This document shows, piece after piece, positions 1 to 6,747 of a stretch of DNA of 14,220 nt; the stretch's first letter is position 1, and the number at the start of each line of letters is the position of its first letter. A model generated the notes under the pieces. It did not search any database and was not told the DNA's origin. It worked only from the letters and a program-made list of their open reading frames with translations. The position numbers and the translations under genes are program-made. Source of the DNA: Pseudomonadota bacterium (GTDB lineage Bacteria > Desulfobacterota > DSM-4660 > Desulfatiglandales > B25-G16); NCBI GenBank assembly GCA_015223015.1, contig JADFWK010000081.1, forward strand, positions 1 to 14,220, read 5' to 3'.

Positions 1-89
1 AATCAGGAAATAAAGGGTTGCTCCTGTGATGTTTGGCAATGTGAGATGGAGAACCAATAGACCAATATTCCGATATGATAGCCGGTCTA

Positions 90-156
90 ATTGTCGATGC
101 ATTCGTAAAAAGTCGATTTTGTTCACAAAACACTTTTTACGAGTTTGTCAATTGTT
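90..156. repeat. Hairpin repeat unit A (MITE-like, solo copy)
   Basis: The arms CGTAAAAAGT (104-113) and ACTTTTTACG (132-141) are perfect 10-bp inverted repeats. An inner stem TTTTG (117-121)/CAAAA (126-130) closes on a TTCA loop. The outer ends also approximate an inverted repeat, with AATTG at 89-93 and CAATT at 149-153. The left part (90-114) recurs with one mismatch at 151-175, and the right part (131-156) recurs exactly as 26 bp at 271-296. Unit A looks like the bare element and unit B like the same element with extra sequence inside. There is no transposase in the window, so it would be a non-autonomous element or a chromosomal repeat family. Confidence 0.75.
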
Positions 157-296
157 GATGCATTCGTAAAAAGTCCAACATGCCTGTTAATTGTCATTCC
201 TGCGAAAGCAGGAATCCAGTTATTTCAACTTATTATGGACTCCCACTTTCGCGGGAGTGACTCGATTTTTCACTTTTTACGAGTTTGTCAATTGTT
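151..296. repeat. Hairpin repeat unit B, containing a REP-like pair
   Basis: This is a second copy of the terminal sequences of unit A. Its arms CGTAAAAAGT (165-174) and ACTTTTTACG (272-281) are separated by 97 nt instead of 18 nt. The right end (271-296) is identical over 26 bp to 131-156, and the left end (151-175) differs from 90-114 at one base. Units A and B overlap by a few bases at 151-156, as expected for tandem arrangement sharing a border. The insert carries two REP-like hairpins. The right border lies about 20 nt before the thiolase ribosome binding site, so the element may influence transcription of that gene. Confidence 0.7.
193..260. repeat. Head-to-head pair of REP-like hairpins
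   Basis: The first hairpin is ATTCCTGC (196-203), loop GAAA, GCAGGAAT (208-215), a perfect 8-bp stem. The second is ACTCCCAC (239-246), loop TTTC, GCGGGAGT (251-258), with one mismatch. The loops GAAA and TTTC are complementary, so the two are the same element in opposite orientation, as in BIME-type REP pairs. They resemble the widespread proteobacterial GTCATTCCCGCGAAAG-type repeats, which are usually mobilised by REP-associated (RAYT) transposases. No RAYT gene is in the window. Confidence 0.75.
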
Positions 297-330
297 ACAT
301 GATCGCTCATTTCTTTTAGGAGGTAGGAGA

Positions 331-1605
331 ATGGCAAAAAGAAAGAGGGAACTGGCTAGAGGTGTCGCTATGGTTGGAGCCGGGATGTCACCTTTTGGTA
401 TCAGACCGGATGTGACCAATCGCGAACTGTTTGCTGAGGCCTTTCTGGACATGAAAGCCTCCGTGGATAAGGGGGTTGACCCTCAGGAGATCGAGGCTCT
501 CTATGTGGGGAATTGTGGTGCTGAGATGTGGGAGTCACAATCGGTGATAGGGGTCTTGTGTGCCAGTGAAATTGGTTTGACTCCTCGTCCAGCACTCAAG
601 GTTGAAGATGCATGTGCAAGCAGTTCAGTTGCGGTAAGAGAAGGCATTATAGGAATAGCCTCAGGCCTGTATGACATGGTTTTGGCCGGGGGTACCGAAA
701 AGATGAGTGTATTGCCCATCGACTGGACAACAATGGCTCTTGCCTGTGGTTCTGATACGACTTATGAAAGCTCAGCTGGATTTACCTTTCCTGGCCTGTA
801 TGCTTCTATGGCAACAGCGCACATGGAAAAGTATGGAACCACTCACGACGATCTGTTGAAGGTAGCGATTAAGAACCATAGCAATGGCGCCTTGAACCCC
901 AAAGCCCATTTCCCTATGACTATCAAGGATGTGATGAATATGCGTATTGCCAAGGCCAAAGAGAAGGGGGGTCCGGTTCCAAGCTGGGCTGATGAACTGG
1001 AATTCCTTAATGACCCGAGATATAATCCGGTAATTGCATGGCCAAACACCCTGTTCGATTGTTGCCCGATTACCGATGGGGCAGCCTGTATCTTGCTTGT
1101 GGCCGAGGAGATAGCCAAGGACTTCACTGATACTCCGATCTATATCATTGGAACAGGACAGGCGAGTGGTCATAATCTTCACGACAGGGACACGCTCACC
1201 TCTATTCCTGCTGCGCAAGTTGCGGCACAGCAAGCATATGAGATGGCCGACGTAGGACCCGAGGATATCAAGATTGCCGAGGTTCATGATTGTTTTACCA
1301 TTGCCGAGGTAATGGCAATTGCTGACCTTGGTTTCTTTAAGGAAGGCAAAGAAGCAGCTACAGCAGCCGGGGAGGGCATGACTGCGAGAGACGGGAGAAG
1401 ACCAATTAACGTTTCCGGTGGACTGAAATGTAAGGGACATCCCGTGGGAGCGACCGGTGCTGCGCAGGTTGTAGAGATCTTCCAACAGATGAGAGGCGAA
1501 GCAGGGCAAAGACAAGTCACAAACATGGATGTTAACCTTGCCCTGAATCATAACATTGGGGCTCACGGGACCACAGCCGTTGTCCAAATCTTTGAAAGGA
1601 GATAG
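331..1605 (+). CDS. Thiolase family protein (SCPx/archaeal-type acetyl-CoA acetyltransferase)
   Basis: A protein of 424 residues in the thiolase superfamily, forming or cleaving beta-ketoacyl-CoA in the cytosol. The nucleophile is Cys95 in VEDACASSS. The HDCF motif is at 319-322, and the catalytic His370 lies in KGHPVGATG. At the C-terminus NHNIGAHGTT (406-415) stands where biosynthetic thiolases carry their CxG loop cysteine. That pattern marks the SCPx-like/archaeal branch rather than PhaA/AtoB. The start is ATG 331 with AGGAGG 7 nt upstream; the longer frame reads through repeat DNA. The next gene, 5 nt downstream, is a DUF35 protein. In archaea the thiolase, DUF35 and HMG-CoA synthase form one complex, so this pair probably works together. 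The true substrate cannot be read from sequence; beta-oxidation, acetoacetyl-CoA synthesis or degradation of a larger acyl-CoA are all possible. Confidence 0.9.
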   Translation: MAKRKRELARGVAMVGAGMSPFGIRPDVTNRELFAEAFLDMKASVDKGVDPQEIEALYVGNCGAEMWESQSVIGVLCASEIGLTPRPALKVEDACASSSVAVREGIIGIASGLYDMVLAGGTEKMSVLPIDWTTMALACGSDTTYESSAGFTFPGLYASMATAHMEKYGTTHDDLLKVAIKNHSNGALNPKAHFPMTIKDVMNMRIAKAKEKGGPVPSWADELEFLNDPRYNPVIAWPNTLFDCCPITDGAACILLVAEEIAKDFTDTPIYIIGTGQASGHNLHDRDTLTSIPAAQVAAQQAYEMADVGPEDIKIAEVHDCFTIAEVMAIADLGFFKEGKEAATAAGEGMTARDGRRPINVSGGLKCKGHPVGATGAAQVVEIFQQMRGEAGQRQVTNMDVNLALNHNIGAHGTTAVVQIFERR

Positions 1606-1610
1606 TTCAG

Positions 1611-2045
1611 ATGAAAGAGATACCGTTCACTATTGCCTCTTTTGATAACTTTCTTAAAGAAAAGAAGCTGATGGCATCTAAATGCCAGGAATGCAGTGCA
1701 CTGTGGTTGCCTCCGCGTTCCATATGCCCCACCTGTAAAGGCCACCAAATGGAATGGGTGGAGCTCAGCGGGAAAGGGAAACTGGTTGCCTTTACCGTAA
1801 TCGGTGTTGGTCCCATGCCAATGATAGATGCAGGCTATAGCAGAGACAACCCGTACTGTGCTGGCATCGTTGAGGTGGAGGAAGGCCCCAGGATTAGTGC
1901 TCAAATTCTGGGTGTTGATGTTGCCCACCCCGAAAACATTAAAATCGGAACGCCCCTCACCGCGGATTTTGTTGAAAGAGGGAGTTGGCATTTCGTAGAG
2001 GAGCTGGCCAAGATGAGAAAGATGTACCTGGCCTTTAAAATTTAG
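1611..2045 (+). CDS. DUF35 zinc-ribbon/OB-fold protein, thiolase partner
   Basis: A protein of 144 residues. The N-terminal rubredoxin-like zinc ribbon has C25-x2-C28 and C39-x2-C42. It is followed by an OB-fold from about residue 52 to 135 (GKGKLVAFTVIGVGP onward), the architecture of the DUF35/Zn-ribbon acyl-CoA-associated family. Known members bind CoA and act as a scaffold, channelling acetoacetyl-CoA between thiolase and a second enzyme. The gene starts 5 nt after the thiolase stop, with GAAAGGAGA at 1594-1602 as ribosome binding site, so the two are clearly co-transcribed. No HMG-CoA synthase follows, so its job is probably to stabilise or tune the thiolase. The assignment is firm as a family and inferred as a function. 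Confidence 0.9.
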   Translation: MKEIPFTIASFDNFLKEKKLMASKCQECSALWLPPRSICPTCKGHQMEWVELSGKGKLVAFTVIGVGPMPMIDAGYSRDNPYCAGIVEVEEGPRISAQILGVDVAHPENIKIGTPLTADFVERGSWHFVEELAKMRKMYLAFKI

Positions 2046-2371
2046 TCGTTCCCAAAACCCTCCCACTTTGCCATCAGCTCCTTTCGGGGCAAGGGAATCT
2101 GGCGAAATAGCCACCTTCCGATACCTAGGCACGATCACCTCCCTACGCGCAGCGTTGCGTGGTGGCTGTCAGTCAGAATACTCAGAAAGGCATTTTGCCC
2201 TCTGGATCGGATGAAGGTCGATATAATTATGAAGAATTGTATTGAATTAATTGAATGGATTATTAGATTATTAGGATGATTTTTTGAATTATTGAGCTCT
2301 TTGAGCCAGGGCAGGAGAGTAAGGCGGGGATTAAATCCGGCCATAAGAGAAACTAAATTGAGGAGGAGATA
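2046..2371. other. Intergenic region between the thiolase unit and nifS
   Basis: There is no + strand gene in these 326 nt. 2130-2142 holds, on the minus strand, an unusually perfect Shine-Dalgarno (GGAGGTGATC) directly before a GTG. The short reading frame that follows begins VPRYRK and runs antisense into the DUF35 gene; I do not call it a gene. 2222-2300 is strongly AT-rich with loose ATTGAAT/ATTATTAG repetition and includes TATAAT at 2222-2227, but no well-spaced -35 box is seen. I see no convincing rho-independent terminator after the DUF35 gene. The nifS ribosome binding site AGGAGGAG is at 2361-2368. Confidence 0.6.
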
Positions 2372-3562
2372 ATGTCTCCAAAAGAAATTTATATGGATAA
2401 CAATGCAACGACGCCCATTCATCCGGAAGTGAAAAAGGTGATGATAGAGACCATGGACGTATTTGGTAATCCCTCCAGCCTCCATGCTTCTGGCAGACAG
2501 GCAAGACAACTTGTTGAAGAAGCGCGTGAAGAAGTCGCTTCATTCATCGGTGCGTCGCCAGAGGAGATTATGTTTGCAGGGAGCGGATCCGAGGCAAATA
2601 ACACGGTATTATCTGCCGTTACCTGCCAACGAAAACAGTGTGCGTATCATCAAGAAGGGGTTAATGAAATTATTACGTCAACCATTGAGCATCCCTGTGT
2701 GCTGGAGGCATCTAAGTGTCTTCAGGAGAGGGGTGTTAATGTTTTATACCTGGGCGTGGATGAGTACGGAAAAGTGAGCCTTGAGCAGCTAAGAGATTTG
2801 CTTACAGAAAGAACAGGGCTCGTGTCGGTGATGATGGCAAATAACGAAATCGGCACCGTACAGGATATTAAAGGGATTGCCGAGATTGTACATGAGCGGG
2901 GGGCGGTGTTTCACACGGATGCTGTTCAAGCAGTGGGTAAGATACCGGTTAATGTGCGGGAGCTGGATGTTGATTTCCTAACGCTTTCCGGCCACAAAAT
3001 GTACGGGCCAAAAGGGATCGGTGCGTTGTATGTGAAGAAGGATGCTCCGTTCTGCCCATTGATTCGCGGTGGGCACCAAGAGAGAGGCAGGCGTGCCGGA
3101 ACAGAGAATACGCTTGGGATAATCGGTCTTGGAAAGGCCATTGAGATGCGCTCTCAAGAAATGAAATCTGATGAAAAGCATTTGCTCGAATTGAAGGCAG
3201 CACTTAAGAAAGGCATAGAAGAAAACATTCCTGATGTGCTGTTTGTCGGGCATCCTACCGATTGCCTTCCCAATACGTTAAATGTGTCCTTTGAGGGGGC
3301 GGAGGGAGAAGCCATAATTCTATACTTAGACCTGGAAGGAATTGCCGTGTCAACAGGTTCTGCCTGCGCATCGGGTTCTCTCGATCCCTCCCATGTAATT
3401 CTCGCAATAGGATTACCGGCGGAATGCGCTCACGGTTCAATACGCATAAGCTTGGGGCGCGAGAACACCATGGAAGAAATAGCGTATATGATTGATGTAT
3501 TTCCTCGTGTGATCGGAAAGATCAGGGATATGTCAACAGTGTATAAGAGGAGGCTGCAATGA
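2372..3562 (+). CDS. nifS: Cysteine desulfurase, NifS/IscS class
   Basis: A PLP enzyme of 396 residues (fold type I, class V aminotransferase) that takes sulfur from L-cysteine as a persulfide for Fe-S cluster assembly. YMDNNATTPIHP at the N-terminus is typical. His107 (TIEHPCV), Asp183 and Gln186 (HTDAVQAVGK) and the PLP lysine Lys209 in SGHKMYGPKG are in place. The catalytic cysteine is Cys332 in STGSACASGS, on the long mobile loop of group I enzymes. A short extra segment at about 84-97 carries C85-x4-C90, which I do not associate with standard NifS. The gene overlaps the NifU scaffold gene by 4 nt, so desulfurase and scaffold are translationally coupled. The start has AGGAGGAG a few nt upstream. 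It probably serves general Fe-S supply, because no nitrogenase genes are present. Confidence 0.95.
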   Translation: MSPKEIYMDNNATTPIHPEVKKVMIETMDVFGNPSSLHASGRQARQLVEEAREEVASFIGASPEEIMFAGSGSEANNTVLSAVTCQRKQCAYHQEGVNEIITSTIEHPCVLEASKCLQERGVNVLYLGVDEYGKVSLEQLRDLLTERTGLVSVMMANNEIGTVQDIKGIAEIVHERGAVFHTDAVQAVGKIPVNVRELDVDFLTLSGHKMYGPKGIGALYVKKDAPFCPLIRGGHQERGRRAGTENTLGIIGLGKAIEMRSQEMKSDEKHLLELKAALKKGIEENIPDVLFVGHPTDCLPNTLNVSFEGAEGEAIILYLDLEGIAVSTGSACASGSLDPSHVILAIGLPAECAHGSIRISLGRENTMEEIAYMIDVFPRVIGKIRDMSTVYKRRLQ

Positions 3563-4170
3563 CTCAAGCCAGTTGGGCATACACAGACACCGTTAAAGAA
3601 CATTTTATGAACCCCAGGAACATCCTCATGGATGAAGATGGTTATAAGGAAGACGGTAAGGGTGTTACGGGGAATGTGAAGTGCGGCGATGAGATGATCG
3701 TAGTTATCAAGGTCGATAAGGAAAAAGGAATTATTGCTGACTGCAAATGGAAGACCTTTGGCTGTGCAAGCGCTATTGCGAGCACCTCTGTTCTCTCAGA
3801 AATGGTCAAGGGAATGAAGTTAGATGATGCCTATAATCTTTCGGCAAAAGACATAAACAGGGAGCTCGGTGGTTTGCCGGACCACAAGGTGCATTGTTCT
3901 GTGCTGGGCGACAAGGCATTGCGCATGGCCATAAACGATTATTACGTGCGCAACGGAATGGAAGGCAAGATTAAGAAAGAAGAAGAGCGGGTTGTGTGTA
4001 AATGTATGAATGTTACTGATCAGGAGATTGAACATGCTGTTTTGGAAGGTGCACGGACGTTCTATGAACTCCAGGAGATGACCAAAGTGGGAACTGGGTG
4101 TGGGGAGTGCGAACAAGAAGTAACACAACTCCTCGAGGCCTATAAGACCAAGCACTTTTGTGAGGTGTAA
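3559..4170 (+). CDS. nifU: Fe-S cluster scaffold NifU, IscU domain plus BFD-like [2Fe-2S] domain
   Basis: A protein of 203 residues. Residues 1 to about 133 form the IscU-type scaffold with cluster ligands Cys42 (KCGDEM, with the conserved Asp44), Cys69 (FGCASAIAS) and Cys113 preceded by His112 (HCSVLGDKAL). Residues about 145-195 form a bacterioferritin-associated-ferredoxin-like domain with C147-x-C149 and C181-x2-C184, which holds a permanent [2Fe-2S] cluster in NifU proteins. The C-terminal NFU (CxxC) domain of full-length Azotobacter-type NifU (about 300 residues) is absent; the protein stops naturally at 203. The ATG overlaps the nifS stop, with AGAGGAGG at 3546-3553 as ribosome binding site. 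It accepts sulfur from the NifS encoded just upstream. The assignment is firm; whether it serves general or special Fe-S proteins is open. Confidence 0.95.
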   Translation: MTQASWAYTDTVKEHFMNPRNILMDEDGYKEDGKGVTGNVKCGDEMIVVIKVDKEKGIIADCKWKTFGCASAIASTSVLSEMVKGMKLDDAYNLSAKDINRELGGLPDHKVHCSVLGDKALRMAINDYYVRNGMEGKIKKEEERVVCKCMNVTDQEIEHAVLEGARTFYELQEMTKVGTGCGECEQEVTQLLEAYKTKHFCEV

Positions 4171-4362
4171 TTCGGTAAGAAACGCACCACTGGACTCTGA
4201 TTAGATGTAAACTCACATTATGGAGGACCCATGCAATGAATATTGCAGCTTGGGAGAAAGTCGATTAGATAGAGAATTCGGGGGAGTTGACAGGGCGAAC
4301 CGCAAGACTAGGCCAGGGTTCACATGCAAATCATTATATGGTCAGTTTGAGGCTAAAGAGAG
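4171..4362. other. Intergenic region between nifU and the asparaginase-like gene
   Basis: These 192 nt hold no gene. TGCAAT (4232-4237)/ATTGCA (4242-4247) is a perfect 6-bp hairpin with a 4-nt loop, and GAACC (4297-4301)/GGTTC (4317-4321) is a weaker one. Neither is followed by a T tract, so neither is a terminator. A ribosome-binding-like GGAGG at 4222-4226 precedes a tiny 10-codon frame (4236-4268) that I do not regard as real. Confidence 0.5.
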
Positions 4363-4845
4363 ATGAAGATCAAGTTTTTTGCTGTAGGAGGAACGATAGA
4401 CAAGGTATATTTTGACAAGAGAAGCGAATACCAGGTTGGGGAGTCTATGCTTAATGAGGTATTGAAAGAAGCGAATGTTAGCTTTGACTATGAATGCGAG
4501 TCTCTGATACACAAAGATAGCCTGGACATGGCAGACGAAGATCGTCAATTCCTTTTTGACAAAATAGAATCCGATGAACATGAATACATAGTGGTGACTC
4601 ATGGGACGGACACTATGATTAAGACCGCCAAAAAACTTCAGGCCATAGCAGATAAAGTGGTGGTGCTTACCGGAGCCATGCAACCTGCTAAGTTTAAATC
4701 AAGCGATGCTGAATTTAATATTGGTTGTGCCGTTGTGGCAGTGCAGTGGTTGCCGCCCGGCATCTATATTGTGATGAATGGACGGATTTTCAAACCAGAG
4801 AGAGTGCGAAAAAATAGAGAACGTAATCGATTTGAAGATGCATGA
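4363..4845 (+). CDS. Short asparaginase-like protein (N-terminal domain only)
   Basis: A protein of 160 residues that aligns with the N-terminal domain of bacterial L-asparaginases. The first catalytic threonine is Thr11 in GGTIDK and the second catalytic pair is Thr82-Asp83 in THGTDTM. The LTGAMQP segment (102-108) is also typical. Full asparaginases have about 320-350 residues and a C-terminal domain that completes the active site of the neighbouring subunit; here the protein ends after the first domain. A lysine expected near residue 128 of the classic catalytic set seems to be missing. I recall a family of free-standing proteins of about this length with the same layout, so this is probably intact rather than truncated. 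Amidohydrolase activity on asparagine is not assured. The ribosome binding site is weak (GAGG at 4351-4354 or AAAGAG). Confidence 0.85.
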   Translation: MKIKFFAVGGTIDKVYFDKRSEYQVGESMLNEVLKEANVSFDYECESLIHKDSLDMADEDRQFLFDKIESDEHEYIVVTHGTDTMIKTAKKLQAIADKVVVLTGAMQPAKFKSSDAEFNIGCAVVAVQWLPPGIYIVMNGRIFKPERVRKNRERNRFEDA

Positions 4846-4946
4846 TGTGACTTTGTATCAAGATTCGCCTTTCTTCTTCCGCTTTTCGCCGATCCAGACA
4901 AACAGTTGAACTCAGGTGATGGAAGGCTGTATGAGGAACAAGGAAA

Positions 4947-5624
4947 ATGCAATACACAGAGGTTTTGGAAGAATTGAAATCCCTATTTGACCCTGAGGCC
5001 GTTGCAGGTATGGCCCGATTTGGCATCAATGCAGAGAATGCCTACGGCGTCTCTATTCCCAATCTGCGGAAGATAGCGAAACAAATCGGTAAAGACCACG
5101 CCCTTTCCGAACAGCTCTGGCGTTCTGGTCTCCACGAAGCCAAGATATTGGCCAGCATGGTCGATGATCCGCACCTGGTCACCGAAGAGCAGCTGGAGCG
5201 ATGGGTCAAGGATTTTGACTCCTGGGATGTGTGTGATCAGTGCTGTAACAATCTTTTTAAGAAAACGAGGTTTTCCTACCAGAAGGCTATCGAGTGGAGC
5301 TGCCGGAGTGAGGAGTTTGTAAAGAGGGCTGGTTTTGTACTCATGGCCTGCCTTGCTGTTCACGAAAAGGAGGCAGATGATAGTCAGTTTGAGCAGTTTT
5401 TCCCGATCATACAAGCAGAGGCCACAGATGAACGGAACTTTGTCAAAAAGGCAGTCAATTGGGCCTTGCGACAAATTGGGAAGAGAAACCGGAGCCTGAA
5501 TACAGGTGCTATTGAAATAGCCAAAGAGATTCAACGAATCGACTCAAAGGCTGCCGAGTGGATCGCGGCTGATGCCTTGCGGGAGTTAAACACTCACAAG
5601 ATTCAAGAGAAACTAAACAGGTAG
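4947..5624 (+). CDS. DNA alkylation repair protein, AlkD-like HEAT-repeat glycosylase
   Basis: A 225-residue, all-helical protein of the AlkC/AlkD superfamily (DNA_alkylation, COG4912). AlkD removes positively charged alkylated bases such as N3- and N7-alkylpurines by trapping the DNA backbone without flipping the base. Family signatures seen are FGINAENAYGVSIPNLRKIAK (24-44), FDSWDVCDQCC (90-100) with the conserved Trp/Asp, and VNWALRQIGKRN (170-181) with the tryptophan of the DNA-binding cleft. The C92-100 region contains three cysteines (Cys96, Cys99, Cys100), of which CDQC is common in this branch. The gene stands alone, 101 nt after the asparaginase-like gene and 48 nt before the PhzF gene. 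The start is ATG 4947, with GAGGA at 4933-4937. No ada or alkA gene is nearby. Confidence 0.9.
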   Translation: MQYTEVLEELKSLFDPEAVAGMARFGINAENAYGVSIPNLRKIAKQIGKDHALSEQLWRSGLHEAKILASMVDDPHLVTEEQLERWVKDFDSWDVCDQCCNNLFKKTRFSYQKAIEWSCRSEEFVKRAGFVLMACLAVHEKEADDSQFEQFFPIIQAEATDERNFVKKAVNWALRQIGKRNRSLNTGAIEIAKEIQRIDSKAAEWIAADALRELNTHKIQEKLNR

Positions 5625-5672
5625 ACCCACTCGGCTTGGCCTGGAATGTAATTGCAATTCTTTGGGCAGACA

Positions 5673-6458
5673 ATGAAGATTCCGATTTACCAGATTGATG
5701 CGTTTACGAGCCGAATTTTTTCGGGCAACCCTGCAGCTGTATGCCCGCTGAAAAGGTGGCTGGAGGATTCTTTGCTGCAGGCAATAGCACAGGAGAACAA
5801 CCTTTCGGAGACAGCCTTCTTTGTCCCTGAGAAAAATGGCTACCATATCCGTTGGTTTACCCCTGTTGCGGAGGTTGATCTGTGTGGTCATGCTACCCTG
5901 GCTACAGCCTTTGTGATCTTTACCCATCTTGAGCAATCGAGTGCTGAAATCATTTTTCGTTCGAGGAGTGGAAGGCTTACCGTGGTTCAAGAAAAAGGCT
6001 TGCTCTCAATGGATTTCCCATCACAGCCGCCTGTCCCCTGCAAAGCGCCCAAGACCTTAATTGACGGTCTGGGGAGAGAGCCAGTGGAGGTACTGCGTTC
6101 AGAAGACTATGTAGCTGTGTTTTCAGGCGAGAATGACATCGTAGACCTGCATCCTGACATGGAAATGTTGAGGAAACTGGATTTGCGAGGAGTGATGGTA
6201 ACTGCTAAAGGGGGCAATGTCGATTTTGTATCCCGCTTTTTTGCTCCAAAATTTGGTGTTGATGAGGATCCTGTTACCGGGTCTGCTCATTGTGCTTTGA
6301 CACCATATTGGGCCGGTAGGTTGAATAAGAAGAACTTGCACGCTCACCAGGTGTCCCAACGGGGCGGAGAGCTATTCTGCAAAGATTGTGGAGATAGGGT
6401 TTCAATATCTGGTCGGGCTGTAATGTTTATGGAAGGCAGCATTACCATACTAACATAG
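5673..6458 (+). CDS. PhzF family isomerase/epimerase-like protein
   Basis: A protein of 261 residues from ATG 5673 with the diaminopimelate-epimerase-like double barrel of the PhzF family. It opens with the typical MKIPIYQIDAFTS and SGNPAAVC. The catalytic glutamate is Glu46 in NLSETAFF. CGHATLA at 71-77 and DEDPVTGSAH at 197-206 complete the pocket, with the acid at Asp199. Glu46 suggests acid/base isomerisation of a small substrate, as in trans-2,3-dihydro-3-hydroxyanthranilate isomerase. No phenazine genes are present, so the substrate is unknown; most PhzF-like proteins of this kind are housekeeping or uncharacterised. A TTG start 21 nt upstream is possible but has no better ribosome binding site. 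It lies 48 nt after the AlkD-like gene and 31 nt before the next small gene. Confidence 0.9.
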   Translation: MKIPIYQIDAFTSRIFSGNPAAVCPLKRWLEDSLLQAIAQENNLSETAFFVPEKNGYHIRWFTPVAEVDLCGHATLATAFVIFTHLEQSSAEIIFRSRSGRLTVVQEKGLLSMDFPSQPPVPCKAPKTLIDGLGREPVEVLRSEDYVAVFSGENDIVDLHPDMEMLRKLDLRGVMVTAKGGNVDFVSRFFAPKFGVDEDPVTGSAHCALTPYWAGRLNKKNLHAHQVSQRGGELFCKDCGDRVSISGRAVMFMEGSITILT

Positions 6459-6489
6459 CAGCCGAATGCTCTTAAGAGGGACGAGCAGG

Positions 6490-6747
6490 ATGATTATCAC
6501 CACCTGGAATGGAAAATCCTTTGACACGGAAAAAGATTTGAATGCCCCTGAACGTCACATACTCCAGAAATTGTTTGCCTGGGAATCTATGGTTACCAGC
6601 CTGGAGCAATTCAAACAGAAAAAACAAGAGGCCCTGTTGAAGGGCTGGAATAATTCCGGACCCATCCAAGAAGGTATGGTATTAAAAGTCATTATCAAAA
6701 ACCTGGAAAAAAAGGTAGCTGCTCGGTTAGGTACGAACGGCACATAA
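6490..6747 (+). CDS. Hypothetical 85-residue protein
   Basis: I do not recognise a named family. From ATG 6490 the product is 85 residues, lysine- and glutamate-rich, with no membrane segment and no cysteines. A predicted helical stretch at about 24-55 (LQKLFAWESMVTSLEQFKQK onward) precedes a turn (NNSGP) and a second helix at about 65-80. An ATG at 6466 would add 8 residues. The ATG at 6490 has AAGAGGG (6473-6479) at an acceptable distance and gives a compact N-terminus MIITTWNGKSF. It follows the PhzF gene by 31 nt and may be co-transcribed with it. Coding is supported by an uninterrupted frame and amino-acid composition typical of a soluble protein, but not by homology. Confidence 0.65.
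   Translation: MIITTWNGKSFDTEKDLNAPERHILQKLFAWESMVTSLEQFKQKKQEALLKGWNNSGPIQEGMVLKVIIKNLEKKVAARLGTNGT

Larger units (their letters stand above)
1..330. other. Repeat-rich non-coding region upstream of the thiolase
   Basis: No complete gene is visible here. The first frame is open from the window edge to a TAG at 58-60 and could be the last 19 codons of an upstream + strand gene, but these residues match nothing I recognise. From 90 to 296 the sequence consists of hairpin repeats, described separately. A reading frame runs through the repeats from about 145 into the thiolase gene, and its translation contains the peptide IPAKAGIQ, which typically arises when REP-like repeats of this kind are translated. 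I therefore treat that frame as non-coding. A clear ribosome binding site, AGGAGG at 318-323, sits 7 nt before the ATG at 331 and fixes the thiolase start. Confidence 0.7.

Noticed and set aside
90..296. CRISPR-like array
   Set aside because: There are only two copies of long, palindromic ends with unequal spacing and REP hairpins between them; no regular repeat-spacer pattern and no cas genes.
145..330. N-terminal extension of the thiolase frame by 62 codons
   Set aside because: It translates the hairpin repeats (IPAKAGIQ peptide) and lacks a start signal, whereas ATG 331 has a strong ribosome binding site and matches the family's N-terminus.
772..1587. 271-codon open frame on the minus strand
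   Set aside because: It lies entirely antisense to the thiolase gene, and its translation shows no recognisable family. The + strand frame has clear catalytic motifs.
2195..2227. Promoter TTGCCC/TATAAT upstream of nifS
   Set aside because: The spacing between the boxes is 21 nt, too long for a standard sigma-70 promoter, and the region is generally AT-rich.
4287..4330. tRNA-like stretch with GGGTTCAC resembling a T-loop
   Set aside because: No acceptor stem, anticodon arm or D arm can be formed around it.
4363..4845. Asparaginase broken by a frameshift
   Set aside because: The sequence after the stop (4846-4946) shows no continuation of the C-terminal domain in any frame, and the length fits a free-standing family.
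4983..5534. 183-codon open frame on the minus strand
   Set aside because: It is antisense to the AlkD-like gene, which has the family signatures; no support for the minus frame.
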